Of a DNA stretch of 38,257 nt, positions 27,985 to 36,423 are shown one piece after another. Location: assembly GCF_000429505.1 (NCBI RefSeq), contig NZ_AUBZ01000041.1, positions 1 through 38,257 of the forward strand. The letters run 5' to 3'. The stretch comes from Aliagarivorans taiwanensis DSM 22990. GTDB taxonomy: Bacteria > Pseudomonadota > Gammaproteobacteria > Enterobacterales > Celerinatantimonadaceae. The translations under genes were made by a program, and so were the position numbers. The notes under the pieces are model-generated. The model was not told where the DNA came from and did no database searches. It was given only the letters and a program-made list of their open reading frames with translations. Each line of letters opens with the position of its first letter. Positions within the stretch are counted from its first letter, which is position 1.

Positions 27985-28170
27985 GCGTGTGATCATACGT
28001 TATTAAACGCATAAAAAACAGCAACATTGCGCAGTTATTTGGGGGCCGTAGCAACACCCTGTTTACGTTTTAAGGGCACGTAAAGTCGTCCATGATCTAG
28101 ATCAATTATGCGACGGCTATTAGCCCAGATTACTACCTCTTTAGTATGAAGATATAAAGCGTGTGATCAT
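27985..28170. repeat. Direct repeat GCGTGTGATCAT flanking the FNR box
   Basis: The 12-mer GCGTGTGATCAT occurs at 27985-27996 and again at 28159-28170, one on each side of the FNR site in this 357-bp divergent gap. TGATCA is its palindromic core. Two exact copies in so short a space suggest a binding site for an unknown regulator, or for looping, although TGATCA alone is not rare. Confidence 0.45.
28092..28105 (-). promoter_or_regulatory. FNR box upstream of ccoN
   Basis: The minus strand reads TTGATCTAGATCAT, matching 9 of 10 informative bases of the FNR consensus TTGAT-N4-ATCAA. About 19-22 bases further is a weak -10 (TAAAAC), consistent with an activating position near -41.5 for ccoN. The palindrome could equally serve the divergent gene at 28233. 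The fnr gene in the same cluster is the likely reader. Confidence 0.75.
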
Positions 28171-28232
28171 GACCCTGCTTGCAAATGGTGATGTAATTTG
28201 GCGTGTTGTAGCACGTAGTTAAACAGACCATA

Positions 28233-28886
28233 ATGCTCGAAATTACAAGAATCGTATTAGGTCATCTATCCATGGACTCCCTTTGGCAGACGTTTATTAC
28301 GCTACCCAGTTATCAAGGCATTGCCGACGATTTGGCGCATTATCACAGCGAACAGGCTTACCAAAGTCGGCCATTATCGCCAGAATCCCTCAGCTACAAA
28401 GAGTGCATGAAAGCGCTAAAGCCCTTACTGCTGCTCAAGAGCTATCAAACCTTGGGTGCGCGCTATCGAAACTATAAATCCAAGCACACGCTGAAGAAGA
28501 CCACCATCACGGTGAAGCAGGAAACCGCCGAGCGGATCCGGGCTGCCCAAGTCGCCCTAGGCTTTGATCGCAACACCGAACAGGGGATAGATGCCGCCTT
28601 GGAGTACATTATCGCGGCCGAACCTAGTGAACTGAGTGAGAGCTTGCCATTGGAGCTACAACTGGCGCTCGCAAACCAGCAGCTCTCCGCCAAAGAGCGC
28701 AGTGCGTTACTGCTGGCCAACGCGCCTGCAGCGGTTCACGAGTCGGTGGCGGCGCTGTTAAAGCACGCTTATCAGGCTGGGTGGGAGCAAGGCCGCAAAA
28801 CCGAAGTAAGCACAAAAGCTAAGCGCAACGCCGAGAAGCTGTTGGATGAGCAGGCGAAGACCTATCTAGCGGAACACTTGCCTTAG
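28233..28886 (+). CDS. Hypothetical protein with a ribbon-helix-helix-like segment
   Basis: I do not recognise this 217-residue cytosolic protein. A basic helix (about 74-90) leads into KKTTITVKQETAERIRAA and then GFDRNTEQGIDAALEYIIAAE, a strand-helix-helix pattern like ribbon-helix-helix DNA-binding proteins. The basic stretch followed by KKxI and an RHH ending in LEYIIxAE recalls MatP in layout only. The C-terminal third is helical, ending in a Lys/Glu-rich tail. Start uncertain: the ATG at 28233 has no ribosome-binding site, and another ATG at 28272 is possible. It is divergent from ccoN across a shared 357-bp regulatory gap and may share the FNR site. Confidence 0.6.
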   Translation: MLEITRIVLGHLSMDSLWQTFITLPSYQGIADDLAHYHSEQAYQSRPLSPESLSYKECMKALKPLLLLKSYQTLGARYRNYKSKHTLKKTTITVKQETAERIRAAQVALGFDRNTEQGIDAALEYIIAAEPSELSESLPLELQLALANQQLSAKERSALLLANAPAAVHESVAALLKHAYQAGWEQGRKTEVSTKAKRNAEKLLDEQAKTYLAEHLP

Positions 28887-29060
28887 CGCAGATAGCCGGC
28901 GGAACAGCGGTCGCACGCTGATACGCTGTGCTTTTCTAGGCATCTGCGTGTCTGTATCAATAATCTTGTAACTAGCGCATGTTAACCTGATTGGATTGAG
29001 TGGGGTGTTCCATTATCAAAAGCCACCATCAAAAGCCGATCACGACAAGGAAGTCTGGTA

Positions 29061-29519
29061 ATGCGCCTAGAGATTCATCCATTCCTATCACAAAGCGTTA
29101 AGCACCTACTGGGAGTCACCAGTATGTGCCTATTCCTTTATCTGGTGTTTGACGATTCGTGGGTATTCGATACGCACAACAGTTGTATGGTTACCCACCG
29201 CGATGCCTTCAATAGCCCTAACGCCAAGCGTACCTTGGTCTATCAAACCGAGGTGTGTAATGAGAGCGAGAAGCACATCGAACTGCTAATGACCAACCAA
29301 CCCGAAGACCCAAGCGGCATCGTTGTTTATCGACACACCATGGAACTTGCGGGCAAAGATGACAAGTTTACCTATCCCGAAGTGACAGCCACCTGGTCGG
29401 ATGATACCCACGCCGAGGTGACGATTGCGCCGGGCGCAGCGCTGATCGAGCATGAGTTCCATCTGATCAGCTCGCGTTTTAAGGTTTGGAGTCCTTGGGA
29501 GATTCAACACGATTCGTGA
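29061..29519 (+). CDS. Hypothetical membrane-anchored or exported protein
   Basis: Not recognised. AAGGAAG lies about nine bases before the ATG. The 152-residue product has one hydrophobic helix (about 15-30, LLGVTSMCLFLYLVF) after a short N-terminus, then a soluble domain with two cysteines (about 42 and 66) and alternating polar-hydrophobic strands. It is probably anchored in the inner membrane and faces the periplasm. It stands alone, with 170 bp to the previous gene and about 100 bp to the next. Confidence 0.55.
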   Translation: MRLEIHPFLSQSVKHLLGVTSMCLFLYLVFDDSWVFDTHNSCMVTHRDAFNSPNAKRTLVYQTEVCNESEKHIELLMTNQPEDPSGIVVYRHTMELAGKDDKFTYPEVTATWSDDTHAEVTIAPGAALIEHEFHLISSRFKVWSPWEIQHDS

Positions 29520-29621
29520 AACTAAAAGCCTGCGTTTAGCTCACTTTCTTCAATGGTAACAACGGATTAGTTACGTTAGTATCGAAGACAGTGCAGGAAT
29601 ACATTAATAAGGTCTTTGATT

Positions 29622-30583
29622 GTGGCCGCAGCAAAACTCAGTGCCGTCTCCGAGCAGGCGATCATCCACGCTAAGCAAGTCATTGTTAGTCACGCATTAT
29701 TCGCCGGGGTAGGCGGAAAGCTTCCCACCAATGTGCAACTACTAGAAGAGCACGGCATCGTTGCTGGTACCATCCAGCGCGCGTTGCAGATCCTAAGCGC
29801 CAGCGAGGCCCTAGTGACCCGCTCCAAAGGCCATATGGGGGAGAGATCACTCAGCTCGACACCGGTACCTGTTGGAACTTGGCCAAATTATCGCCGGTTC
29901 AACTATTGATGCCCAGCAGCGGCTCGATTGAGATAGACGCGCTGATCAAACATATCACCGCTAAGCTTACCGCCCTGAATATCGCCTATTTTATTGAGCA
30001 CCAACCTGGCGGTGAAAGGCGAGTAGAACTGGTGAACAAGGGCAAGTTCGATATTGCCTTGGTCTCCAAGGGTGCGGCCGACAATATGAGCACTGTACTA
30101 GAAACATGGCAGCAAAAATGCCTCAAGCCCGATAGCTACTATTCGATGCAGCGATTGGTGGTGGTGTCACGGGCCGATAAGCCCCAGACGCAATGGCGCC
30201 GGATTGCTATAGACCCCGCATCCTCTGATCACAGCTCGATCACCCAAAAGCAGTTCCCAAGCGAAGAAGGCTTCGAGTATCTCGAAACCGACTTTCGTCA
30301 TGTGCCCGCTCGGGTATTGCGCGGTGATGTGGACGCCGGACTTTGGCACATTACAGCCAGCCCAGTACCGCTTGAGCTAGCCGGCTTACAGGCTCACCGC
30401 CTGAGTGAGCCTGCGGCCATCGAACAGCACCAAGCTATCTCGGCGGCCACCTTCGTGGTTAATCCTAAGCGGCCAGAGTTGGTCGCCTTGCTCGATGAGA
30501 TCAACAGCCGTCAGCTGCAAAACGCCCAGTCGAATGCCTTCTCAAGCGAAGACCCTTACGCCAAAGCCTTCAGCTCTTTATAG
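29622..30583 (+). pseudogene. YhfZ-like GntR-type regulator, frameshifted
   Basis: Two adjacent frames make one protein of the YhfZ type: an N-terminal winged helix-turn-helix (about residues 1-75, with GKLPTNVQLLEEHGIVAGTIQRALQIL split by its turn) and a C-terminal ligand-binding-like domain beginning ITQLDTG and running through VQLLMPSSGS, NKGKFDIALVSKGAA and RVLRGDVDAGLWHI to the stop at 30583. The reading frame jumps by -1 at or near a run of five G (29837-29841); a sixth G would restore one frame of about 320 residues. The GTG at 29622 has AAGG nine bases upstream. It converges on the glp-like operon and was probably its regulator. A sequencing error in the G run would make it an intact gene. 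Confidence 0.65.
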
Positions 30584-30589
30584 CAACGA

Positions 30590-30624
30590 GTAAAAAAAGA
30601 GCCCCGAGCATTACGCTTCGGGGC
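30590..30624 (-). terminator. Terminator of the glp-like operon
   Basis: GCCCCGA (30601-30607) and TCGGGGC (30618-30624) form a strong stem (extended by one G-U). On the minus strand it is followed by TCTTTTTTT (complement of 30591-30600). It begins 38 bases past the glpD stop and also sits just after the YhfZ-like gene, so it separates the convergent units. Confidence 0.85.
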
Positions 30625-30661
30625 AGACTCCATGGCATTGGAGGGACAATTAAGCGAAAGT

Positions 30662-32365
30662 CTACGCGGTAGTGCTCTCTTGTTTTACCTCGAGCGTGGG
30701 CTTTTCAATCGGACAAGCGCGGTGGGCGCAGACTAAATCGAAGTAGTCGTCGATTTCACTGAGCTTACGCTCCTCACTCCAACCAAGCAGGTTTTGCATC
30801 TCTTGCGCTATCTGACCGATCTTGTCCAAGCCGCCTTTGCTATCCCAGAAGAACGCTGAGGTACGGCGAACTAGCAGGTCTTTTAGCGAGCTGGCTGCTT
30901 CATGTAAGACGCAGTAGCGAAGCTCCGCGATGGTTAACGCGCGTGCGCCAAGGTCGCGTTGATAATCCACGCTCTCATTCCAAATCGCCGCAACAATTCG
31001 GGCATTGTGACCATAGCGTGCCACCCAGGACTTAGCATAGCGATAGGGCACACCGAGCGATTCAATCTCGCCCACGACCCGGTTTTGCTGATAGGGCTGA
31101 TGTTTATCGAAGTGGGTGTTGGCATCTTTGGCGCCACCACTTAGCACTACCTTATCGGCGCTGTATGCTTGCAGGCTAGGAGACAAGTAGGTGTAGTTGT
31201 CGTTCTTCACTAGCTTATCTAGCACCTGCTTGGCCATCACGCGGTTGCTGGTCAGCTTACCGCCTACGATGGAGTAAACGCCGGAATCACTGGTCATGAT
31301 CTGGTGCTCACGTGGTGTCTGGCCGTTGCTGAGATCGCCAGCCGGCGCTATCAAGGGACGCAACCCCGCCCATGAGCCAATCACATGCTGCTTATCCAGC
31401 TTGGCGCTGGGCATCAGGTGGTTGGCAACGTTGAGCAGATAGCTGATATCACTCTCTTCTGGCACAACCCGATCGGGATCGCCGTCAAAGGTGGTATCGG
31501 TGGTGCCGATAAACACCCGATCATCTTGGGTGGAAGGGATCGGCCACACCACACGCCCATCATCAGGGGAGCGCATAAACACCGCCGAGTGAAGCGGAAA
31601 ATCCTGCTTGCGCAGGACGATATGCACGCCTTTGGTGGGGCGCAATATCGCCGAATCCGGCTTCTCCATCGACAGTAGCTGGTCGCTCCAAGGCCCGGTG
31701 GCGTTGACTACATAATGGGCCTTAACCGTCGCTTGGGTTGAACTGAGCAGGTCAGTCAACTGCACACCATCGCAGCGGTTCTCGCTGTAGGTCAGGCCGG
31801 TGACTTTGCAGTGGTTAAGCACCTGAGCGCCATGTTCCCAAGCGCTTTTCGTGGTATCGATGGTCAGGCGTGCGTCATCGGTCGACACATCGTAGAACAT
31901 GGCAGCGCCGCGCAGACCATCGGCACGAAAACCGGGCTGGCGGGCCAGCACTTGTTGCTTACTCAGCATTTGGTGGCGACGCTTGCTCCAGCTACCCGAT
32001 ACGACGTCGTAGAAGGTCATCCCAAGGTTGAGCAGCCACTTCTTATCCGGACAGCCTTTGTAGAACATATACAGGAAGGGCTGGACCTTGGTCAGATGCG
32101 GGGCCAACCGTAAGGCCAGCTCCCGTTCCCGAACCGACTCGGCGACCAGTCCAAACTGGTAGGTCTCCAGATAACGCAAACCACCATGGATCAGCTTGGA
32201 GGAACGGCTCGAGGTGCCCGAGCCAAAATCTTCCTTTTCCACCAATAGCACTTTCATACCGCGCAGCGCTGCATCGCGCGCGATGGCAGAGCCGGTGATA
32301 CCACCACCCACCACGACAACATCGAACACTACCCGTTCAATTGAGGATAGGCTTGCACGTCTCAT
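30662..32365 (-). CDS. glpD: FAD-dependent glycerol-3-phosphate dehydrogenase
   Basis: The enzyme oxidises sn-glycerol 3-phosphate to dihydroxyacetone phosphate and reduces quinone at the membrane. The 567-residue product starts with the FAD-binding phrase DVVVVGGGITGSAIARDAAL (GxGxxG at 20-25). The next blocks are KLIHGGLRYLE, a DARLTIDTT block, PTKGVHIVL, IGTTDTTFDGDP and the GGKLTSNR phrase near residue 370. A C-terminal GlpO-type domain follows. Its ATG overlaps the kinase stop by four bases. Since the neighbouring kinase has altered substrate residues, the true substrate could be a related phosphate ester; the sequence alone does not decide. Confidence 0.88.
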   Translation of the reverse strand: MRRASLSSIERVVFDVVVVGGGITGSAIARDAALRGMKVLLVEKEDFGSGTSSRSSKLIHGGLRYLETYQFGLVAESVRERELALRLAPHLTKVQPFLYMFYKGCPDKKWLLNLGMTFYDVVSGSWSKRRHQMLSKQQVLARQPGFRADGLRGAAMFYDVSTDDARLTIDTTKSAWEHGAQVLNHCKVTGLTYSENRCDGVQLTDLLSSTQATVKAHYVVNATGPWSDQLLSMEKPDSAILRPTKGVHIVLRKQDFPLHSAVFMRSPDDGRVVWPIPSTQDDRVFIGTTDTTFDGDPDRVVPEESDISYLLNVANHLMPSAKLDKQHVIGSWAGLRPLIAPAGDLSNGQTPREHQIMTSDSGVYSIVGGKLTSNRVMAKQVLDKLVKNDNYTYLSPSLQAYSADKVVLSGGAKDANTHFDKHQPYQQNRVVGEIESLGVPYRYAKSWVARYGHNARIVAAIWNESVDYQRDLGARALTIAELRYCVLHEAASSLKDLLVRRTSAFFWDSKGGLDKIGQIAQEMQNLLGWSEERKLSEIDDYFDLVCAHRACPIEKPTLEVKQESTTA

Positions 32366-33858
32366 AACTTACTCCATTTACGTGAACGTTCTACAGCGAG
32401 CTTCCAAGTCTGGTACTGGGTTTCGCGAGTGGCTTCGTCGATAAGCGGCTTGAACAACTGACGGTTACGGCTTACCGCAAAGCACTCTTTCTCGTTCTTC
32501 CAAATCCCAACACCTAAGCCCGCCATCAGCGCAGCGCCCAGGCTTGTCGCTTCTACATTACGGGGCCGCACGATATCCACGCCAAGTTGATCGGCCTGGA
32601 ACTGCACCAACAGGTTGTTCTTCGAGGCGCCGCCATCCACCGCGATACTCTTGATGTCGAACCCGGAGATCTTCTGCATCTCGGTGATAAAGTCGCGCAC
32701 CGAATAAACGATGCCTTCCAAGGTTGCACGCACGATATGACACCGCGTAGTTCCCGGAGAAATACCAAGGATGGTGCCGCGTGCATAGGGGTCCCAATAG
32801 GGAGCTGACAGGCCGGTGAGAGCTGGGACGAAGTACACCCCGCCATTGTCTGGCACCTGAGAGGCCACCGATTTAGACTCGGCGGAGGAGTCGATAATCT
32901 GCAAACCATCGCGCAGCCATTGGATGGCAGAGCCGGTACAGCCCGCGTAACCCTGAAGCGCGTAGAGGGTTTTGCCCTTGTGACGCCAGGCGATTTGGCA
33001 GCAGATCCCGCTATTAGTATCAATCTTTGGTTCTTCGCCAATCAACAGGTCAAGGAAGGTACCGGTGCCGTGGGTACATTTGGCCATACCCGGTTCGATA
33101 CAACCTTGGGCGAATAGGGCGGCATGTTGGTCAGCAATAACCCCGGAGATTGGCACGCTTCCCCCAGTGACACGTTCATCTGTGCGGCCAATTTCTCCGG
33201 AGTCGTCGCAAACTTCTGGGAACATCGACAGAGGTATATCGAGCGCGCTCAGCCACTCTTCGTACCACTGTCCGGTAGTCAGATCGTAGGAACCGGTCAC
33301 CGATGCATTGGAGGCGCTGATCACATGATTTGCACCGCCGGTTAAGCAGTAGACTAACCACGAATCGATGGTGCCGAAGGCCAGCTCGCCGCGTTGGGCA
33401 CGCTCTTTAACGCCCGGCTCATTATTTAAGATCCACTCGATACTGAGCGACGAATAAACCGGGGCCAATGCCCAGCCTGTGCGCTGGTAGACCTTCTCAG
33501 CCCATTCCGGTTGCAACTCTTCGACCCGGCTAGCAGTGCGGGTGTCTTGCCAGACAATGGCGCGACTAACCGGCTCGCCGGTGGCTTTATCCCAAATCAC
33601 CGTGGTTGCGCGCTGGTTGGTGATGCCGATACAGGACATATCGTTAAGCCTGAGAGAAAGAAAATCTAAGGCCTTGTCCATCATCTGCTGGGTGGCAGCC
33701 CAGATCTCGTTGGCATCTTGTTCTACCCGATCTTCCGCCGGGTGGTAGTTAGGAAACTCGGTGTAAGCTTGCGCCAGTATGTGGTTACGTTCGTTGTAAA
33801 TCAGCACGCGAATTCCGGTGGTGCCTGCATCGATCACGAGTATGTGCTTGTTGTTCAT
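32362..33858 (-). CDS. glpK: Glycerol-kinase-like FGGY carbohydrate kinase
   Basis: Starting at the ATG 33856-33858, six bases after AAGGA, gives 498 residues. The FGGY fold is complete: phosphate-1 loop DAGTTGIR (10-17), PISGVIADQHAALFAQ with the catalytic Asp, HGTGTF, and the adenosine loop DGGASKNNLLVQFQAD with the ALGAA phrase. It is closest to glycerol kinase (TNQR, W103, the ADQ and the Phe of GTGTF are kept). However the E. coli glycerol-contact Glu84 is Ala (TNQRATT instead of TNQRETT), and the segment that supplies Tyr135 reads APVYSSLS instead of DPYFSGTK. So glycerol may not be the best substrate. It is second-to-last in the operon and coupled to glpD. Confidence 0.85.
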   Translation of the reverse strand: MNNKHILVIDAGTTGIRVLIYNERNHILAQAYTEFPNYHPAEDRVEQDANEIWAATQQMMDKALDFLSLRLNDMSCIGITNQRATTVIWDKATGEPVSRAIVWQDTRTASRVEELQPEWAEKVYQRTGWALAPVYSSLSIEWILNNEPGVKERAQRGELAFGTIDSWLVYCLTGGANHVISASNASVTGSYDLTTGQWYEEWLSALDIPLSMFPEVCDDSGEIGRTDERVTGGSVPISGVIADQHAALFAQGCIEPGMAKCTHGTGTFLDLLIGEEPKIDTNSGICCQIAWRHKGKTLYALQGYAGCTGSAIQWLRDGLQIIDSSAESKSVASQVPDNGGVYFVPALTGLSAPYWDPYARGTILGISPGTTRCHIVRATLEGIVYSVRDFITEMQKISGFDIKSIAVDGGASKNNLLVQFQADQLGVDIVRPRNVEATSLGAALMAGLGVGIWKNEKECFAVSRNRQLFKPLIDEATRETQYQTWKLAVERSRKWSKL

Positions 33859-33879
33859 AATCATTCCTTGGCGTTGTTG

Positions 33880-34824
33880 TTATCGTAGAGCGATTGACAA
33901 AACAATCAGGGCAGAGGTAACCGGCCAAATGGCGCTGGCCGGCGGATCGATATGGGTGTCTGCTCGAATCAACCAGAATCGTGCAAACAGCTGCCCAACC
34001 ACCGCAGTGATAATTCCCACAATGCCACCGATCACCACAATAGCGACATCACTTTCGACCAAACCCATAAAGGTGGTCACAGATACTGCGCTAACCAGGG
34101 TAATGTGGTGAGTTGCTGGCACCATTACGTTCATACCAAGGAACAGCAGCGACACGGCTGAGATAGCAAAACCGATAAGGATAACGCCCGGCGCTTGCGG
34201 GTAGGCCTGTATAAGTAATAGCGCAGCCCATGAAGAGATAGCACCGACAAACAGTCCCAAGGTCACGGTCATCGCGTAGGAATCTTGATAGGGCAGCCAG
34301 CCGTGTTGCTCGCAGGGCTTGAAGCGCGCCCAGCCTTGTTTGCCTTCGCAATGCTGGCCGATAATGCCGCACTCGCTGAACATCAATCGTGCAACCACCG
34401 CCGAGATCACCACGGTCAGCGCCACAGAATCGGTAAAGCTGCCAACGCCGTCGACCGGGTTAAGGGCTGAGAACACCACATAACCGAACAAGCCAAACGC
34501 TGCGCCTACCAGCAATACACTGGGACGGCCCAAGCTGACTAAGGGGGTAACGATATCGCGGCCGCTAGTCAGCCAACCTTTCTTGCCTGCGTAAGCCGCA
34601 GCGGCAATGCCGCCAGCAAATGAGATGTGCGGGCCGAAGAATGGCCCCAAGCCCATTACATTCAAGAAGGTGGGATCACCAGAGCCAATCACAATGGCAA
34701 TACCAATGAGAATCGCAAATCCGGTAAAAACAAAGGCGACTAGGGCACCAAAAGTTGCGCCCAGAAAGCCGCCTGCTATCGCGCCGAGCGCCTCCATGAC
34801 GCTCATGTTGAACAGTGTGTCCAT
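33880..34824 (-). CDS. Unrecognised multi-pass permease of the glp-like operon
   Basis: I do not recognise the family with confidence. The 314-residue protein has about nine or ten TM segments rich in Gly and Ala, including FFGPHISFAGGIAAAAYAG near residues 61-79. A cytoplasmic or periplasmic loop between segments 5 and 6 carries CGIIGQHCEG and KPCEQHGW: three Cys and two His that could bind a metal. AAGGA precedes the ATG. It lies between the FAD oxidoreductase and the kinase where glpF or glpT would be expected, so it is probably the substrate importer. It has no ABC, MFS or aquaporin (NPA) motif. Some archaeal membrane proteins of unknown function look alike from memory, which I could not verify. 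Confidence 0.6.
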   Translation of the reverse strand: MDTLFNMSVMEALGAIAGGFLGATFGALVAFVFTGFAILIGIAIVIGSGDPTFLNVMGLGPFFGPHISFAGGIAAAAYAGKKGWLTSGRDIVTPLVSLGRPSVLLVGAAFGLFGYVVFSALNPVDGVGSFTDSVALTVVISAVVARLMFSECGIIGQHCEGKQGWARFKPCEQHGWLPYQDSYAMTVTLGLFVGAISSWAALLLIQAYPQAPGVILIGFAISAVSLLFLGMNVMVPATHHITLVSAVSVTTFMGLVESDVAIVVIGGIVGIITAVVGQLFARFWLIRADTHIDPPASAIWPVTSALIVLSIALR

Positions 34825-34887
34825 ATTGTTATCCTTTCGTAGAGTGTAGGGGTGAGCCCTTTATTGTTTTTGGTGGGCTCTTTATGT

Positions 34888-34922
34888 GCCGGTACCAGCG
34901 GATAACTACAGCCAGTACCGGC
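34888..34922 (-). promoter_or_regulatory. Strong hairpin between the FAD oxidoreductase and permease genes
   Basis: GCCGGTAC (34888-34895) pairs perfectly with GTACCGGC (34915-34922); two further G-C pairs follow after two mismatches. A second, smaller stem (GAGCCC 34853-34858 with GGGCTC 34875-34880) lies nearer the permease. In this 148-bp gap they may protect the upstream mRNA or lower read-through into the permease-kinase-glpD part. No strong T tract is present after the large stem. Confidence 0.5.
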
Positions 34923-34972
34923 CGTCGAGGTGCGCGTCTATCTTATTGTTTTATAGGGTAAAGCTTGCTTTA

Positions 34973-36373
34973 TTAGTCGAGACCTAACTTGCCAGGGTTC
35001 AAAATGGCGTTAGGATCTACCGCTTGTTTTAGTTTCTGTAGCACTAGGTGCGCGCTGCCCAAGGAGCGGCGGCTATAAGGCGAACGGGCCAGACCACCGC
35101 CATGGTGGTGCGACAGCTCAGCACCGTGCTTAATGCATACTTCCATGGTGGTCTTCCATAGCTCCCTTAAGCGCTCAACCGCGATTTCATCGCTCTCGGT
35201 TTGCGACAGCAGGATCATGTACATCGAGGTGCCCTGGTTATAGATGTGTGAGAAGTGCGATAACACCTCGTCGGATAGTGGTGCCAAGGCCTGCTTAAGC
35301 TCTTCCCACAATGGGTAGATGGAATCCCAGTTATGGGCGATCTCAATGGTCTCGCCGAAGCCTCCTTTGGTAGCAAGCAGATTCTCCACGGTTGAGAAGT
35401 CAAAGCGTCGCTCCATCCAAGCTTTTGCGCCATCACTGCCTAGTGGTTTGCCGCCATGTTTGGCGACTAAATCGGCGAGTACACCTTGCTCGGTGTCAAC
35501 CATCGCAGGTAGGCCGCGACTGCCCAAAAACAGCACTGGTGTGGCGAAGTTGAGGTCTTGCATGGCGTGCTTGGCTTCTTCGGTATCATAAAAACGCACC
35601 AAGAAAGGCTTAAGGTTAGCCGCGCCAATCTCGCGCATTAAGGCCAAACCTTCTTTAACCGTTGGGATCTCATAGGTCATTAATGCTTCCGCCTCAGGAA
35701 GCGGGAACATCTTCAAGGTGACCGAGGTGATGATGCCCAATGTACCTTCAGAACCGAGGAATAGCTGGCGTAGATCAGGGCCCATTGCAGCGCGCGGATT
35801 GGCTTTTAGGGTAACTTTTTCACCGGTGGCGAGGATGACATCATAGGCGATGACTAAGTCTTCAATCCCGCCATAAAGCGAGGAGAACTGACCAGTAGCA
35901 AGTGTCGCTAGCCAACCGCCAACGGTTGAGCGGTAAAGCGATTGGGGAGAATGGCCCATGGTCCAGCCTTGCTGGCTAAGCAGATCTTCCAGATCGCCGC
36001 CGTTAAAACTGCAGGTTGCGGTGACCGTCATATTAGCTTCGTTGATGTAAAACTCGCTGGGTATCTCAGAGATATCCAACACAATGCCGCCTTTAGTGGG
36101 CAAAGGCTGACCCGTTACCGAGGAGGCGAGGGCGCGGGTAGTAACAGGAATCTTGTGTTCATTGGCTATGGCCAACACCTTGATAATGTCGTCCTCACAG
36201 CGGGCGCGTACTACGATATCGGCTTGATTGGGGTGTTGACCTAACATATTTAGCTTGGTCATCAAGGGCCACGTGTCGTGGCTACTCATTTCTAGATCTT
36301 TAACTGAACTGGAGACTTCACTTTCGCTAAGTGTCTGTTTTAAAGTAGTTTCTATCGCTTGTAGATCAGTCAT
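34973..36373 (-). CDS. FAD-binding oxidoreductase, alkyl-DHAP synthase-like
   Basis: The 466-residue protein has a PCMH-type FAD domain (about 50-225; the block STVGGWLATLATGQFSSLYG is the FAD-contact region) and an FAD-linked-oxidase C-terminal domain. SHHHGGGLARSPY at 421-433 matches the His triplet of alkylglycerone-phosphate synthase (AGPS); the ending DPNAILNPGKLGLD is common to AGPS and GlcD-type flavoproteins. It could oxidise a hydroxy-acid or glycerol-type substrate with electrons passed to the divergent GlcF-like protein, or carry out an AGPS-like exchange on DHAP esters. GAGGA precedes the ATG. First gene of the minus-strand operon oxidoreductase-permease-kinase-glpD. Fold is sure, reaction is not. 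Confidence 0.8.
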   Translation of the reverse strand: MTDLQAIETTLKQTLSESEVSSSVKDLEMSSHDTWPLMTKLNMLGQHPNQADIVVRARCEDDIIKVLAIANEHKIPVTTRALASSVTGQPLPTKGGIVLDISEIPSEFYINEANMTVTATCSFNGGDLEDLLSQQGWTMGHSPQSLYRSTVGGWLATLATGQFSSLYGGIEDLVIAYDVILATGEKVTLKANPRAAMGPDLRQLFLGSEGTLGIITSVTLKMFPLPEAEALMTYEIPTVKEGLALMREIGAANLKPFLVRFYDTEEAKHAMQDLNFATPVLFLGSRGLPAMVDTEQGVLADLVAKHGGKPLGSDGAKAWMERRFDFSTVENLLATKGGFGETIEIAHNWDSIYPLWEELKQALAPLSDEVLSHFSHIYNQGTSMYMILLSQTESDEIAVERLRELWKTTMEVCIKHGAELSHHHGGGLARSPYSRRSLGSAHLVLQKLKQAVDPNAILNPGKLGLD

Positions 36374-36423
36374 GGGGATCCTCGCATAGGTCGATAACAG
36401 GATTCAGGATACGTCTTACATTT

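Noticed and set aside
29830-29850. Programmed -1 frameshifting in the YhfZ-like gene
   Set aside because: The sequence TATGGGGGAG does not form a standard X-XXY-YYZ slippery heptamer in the incoming frame, and I see no clear downstream stimulatory structure; mutation or sequence error is simpler.
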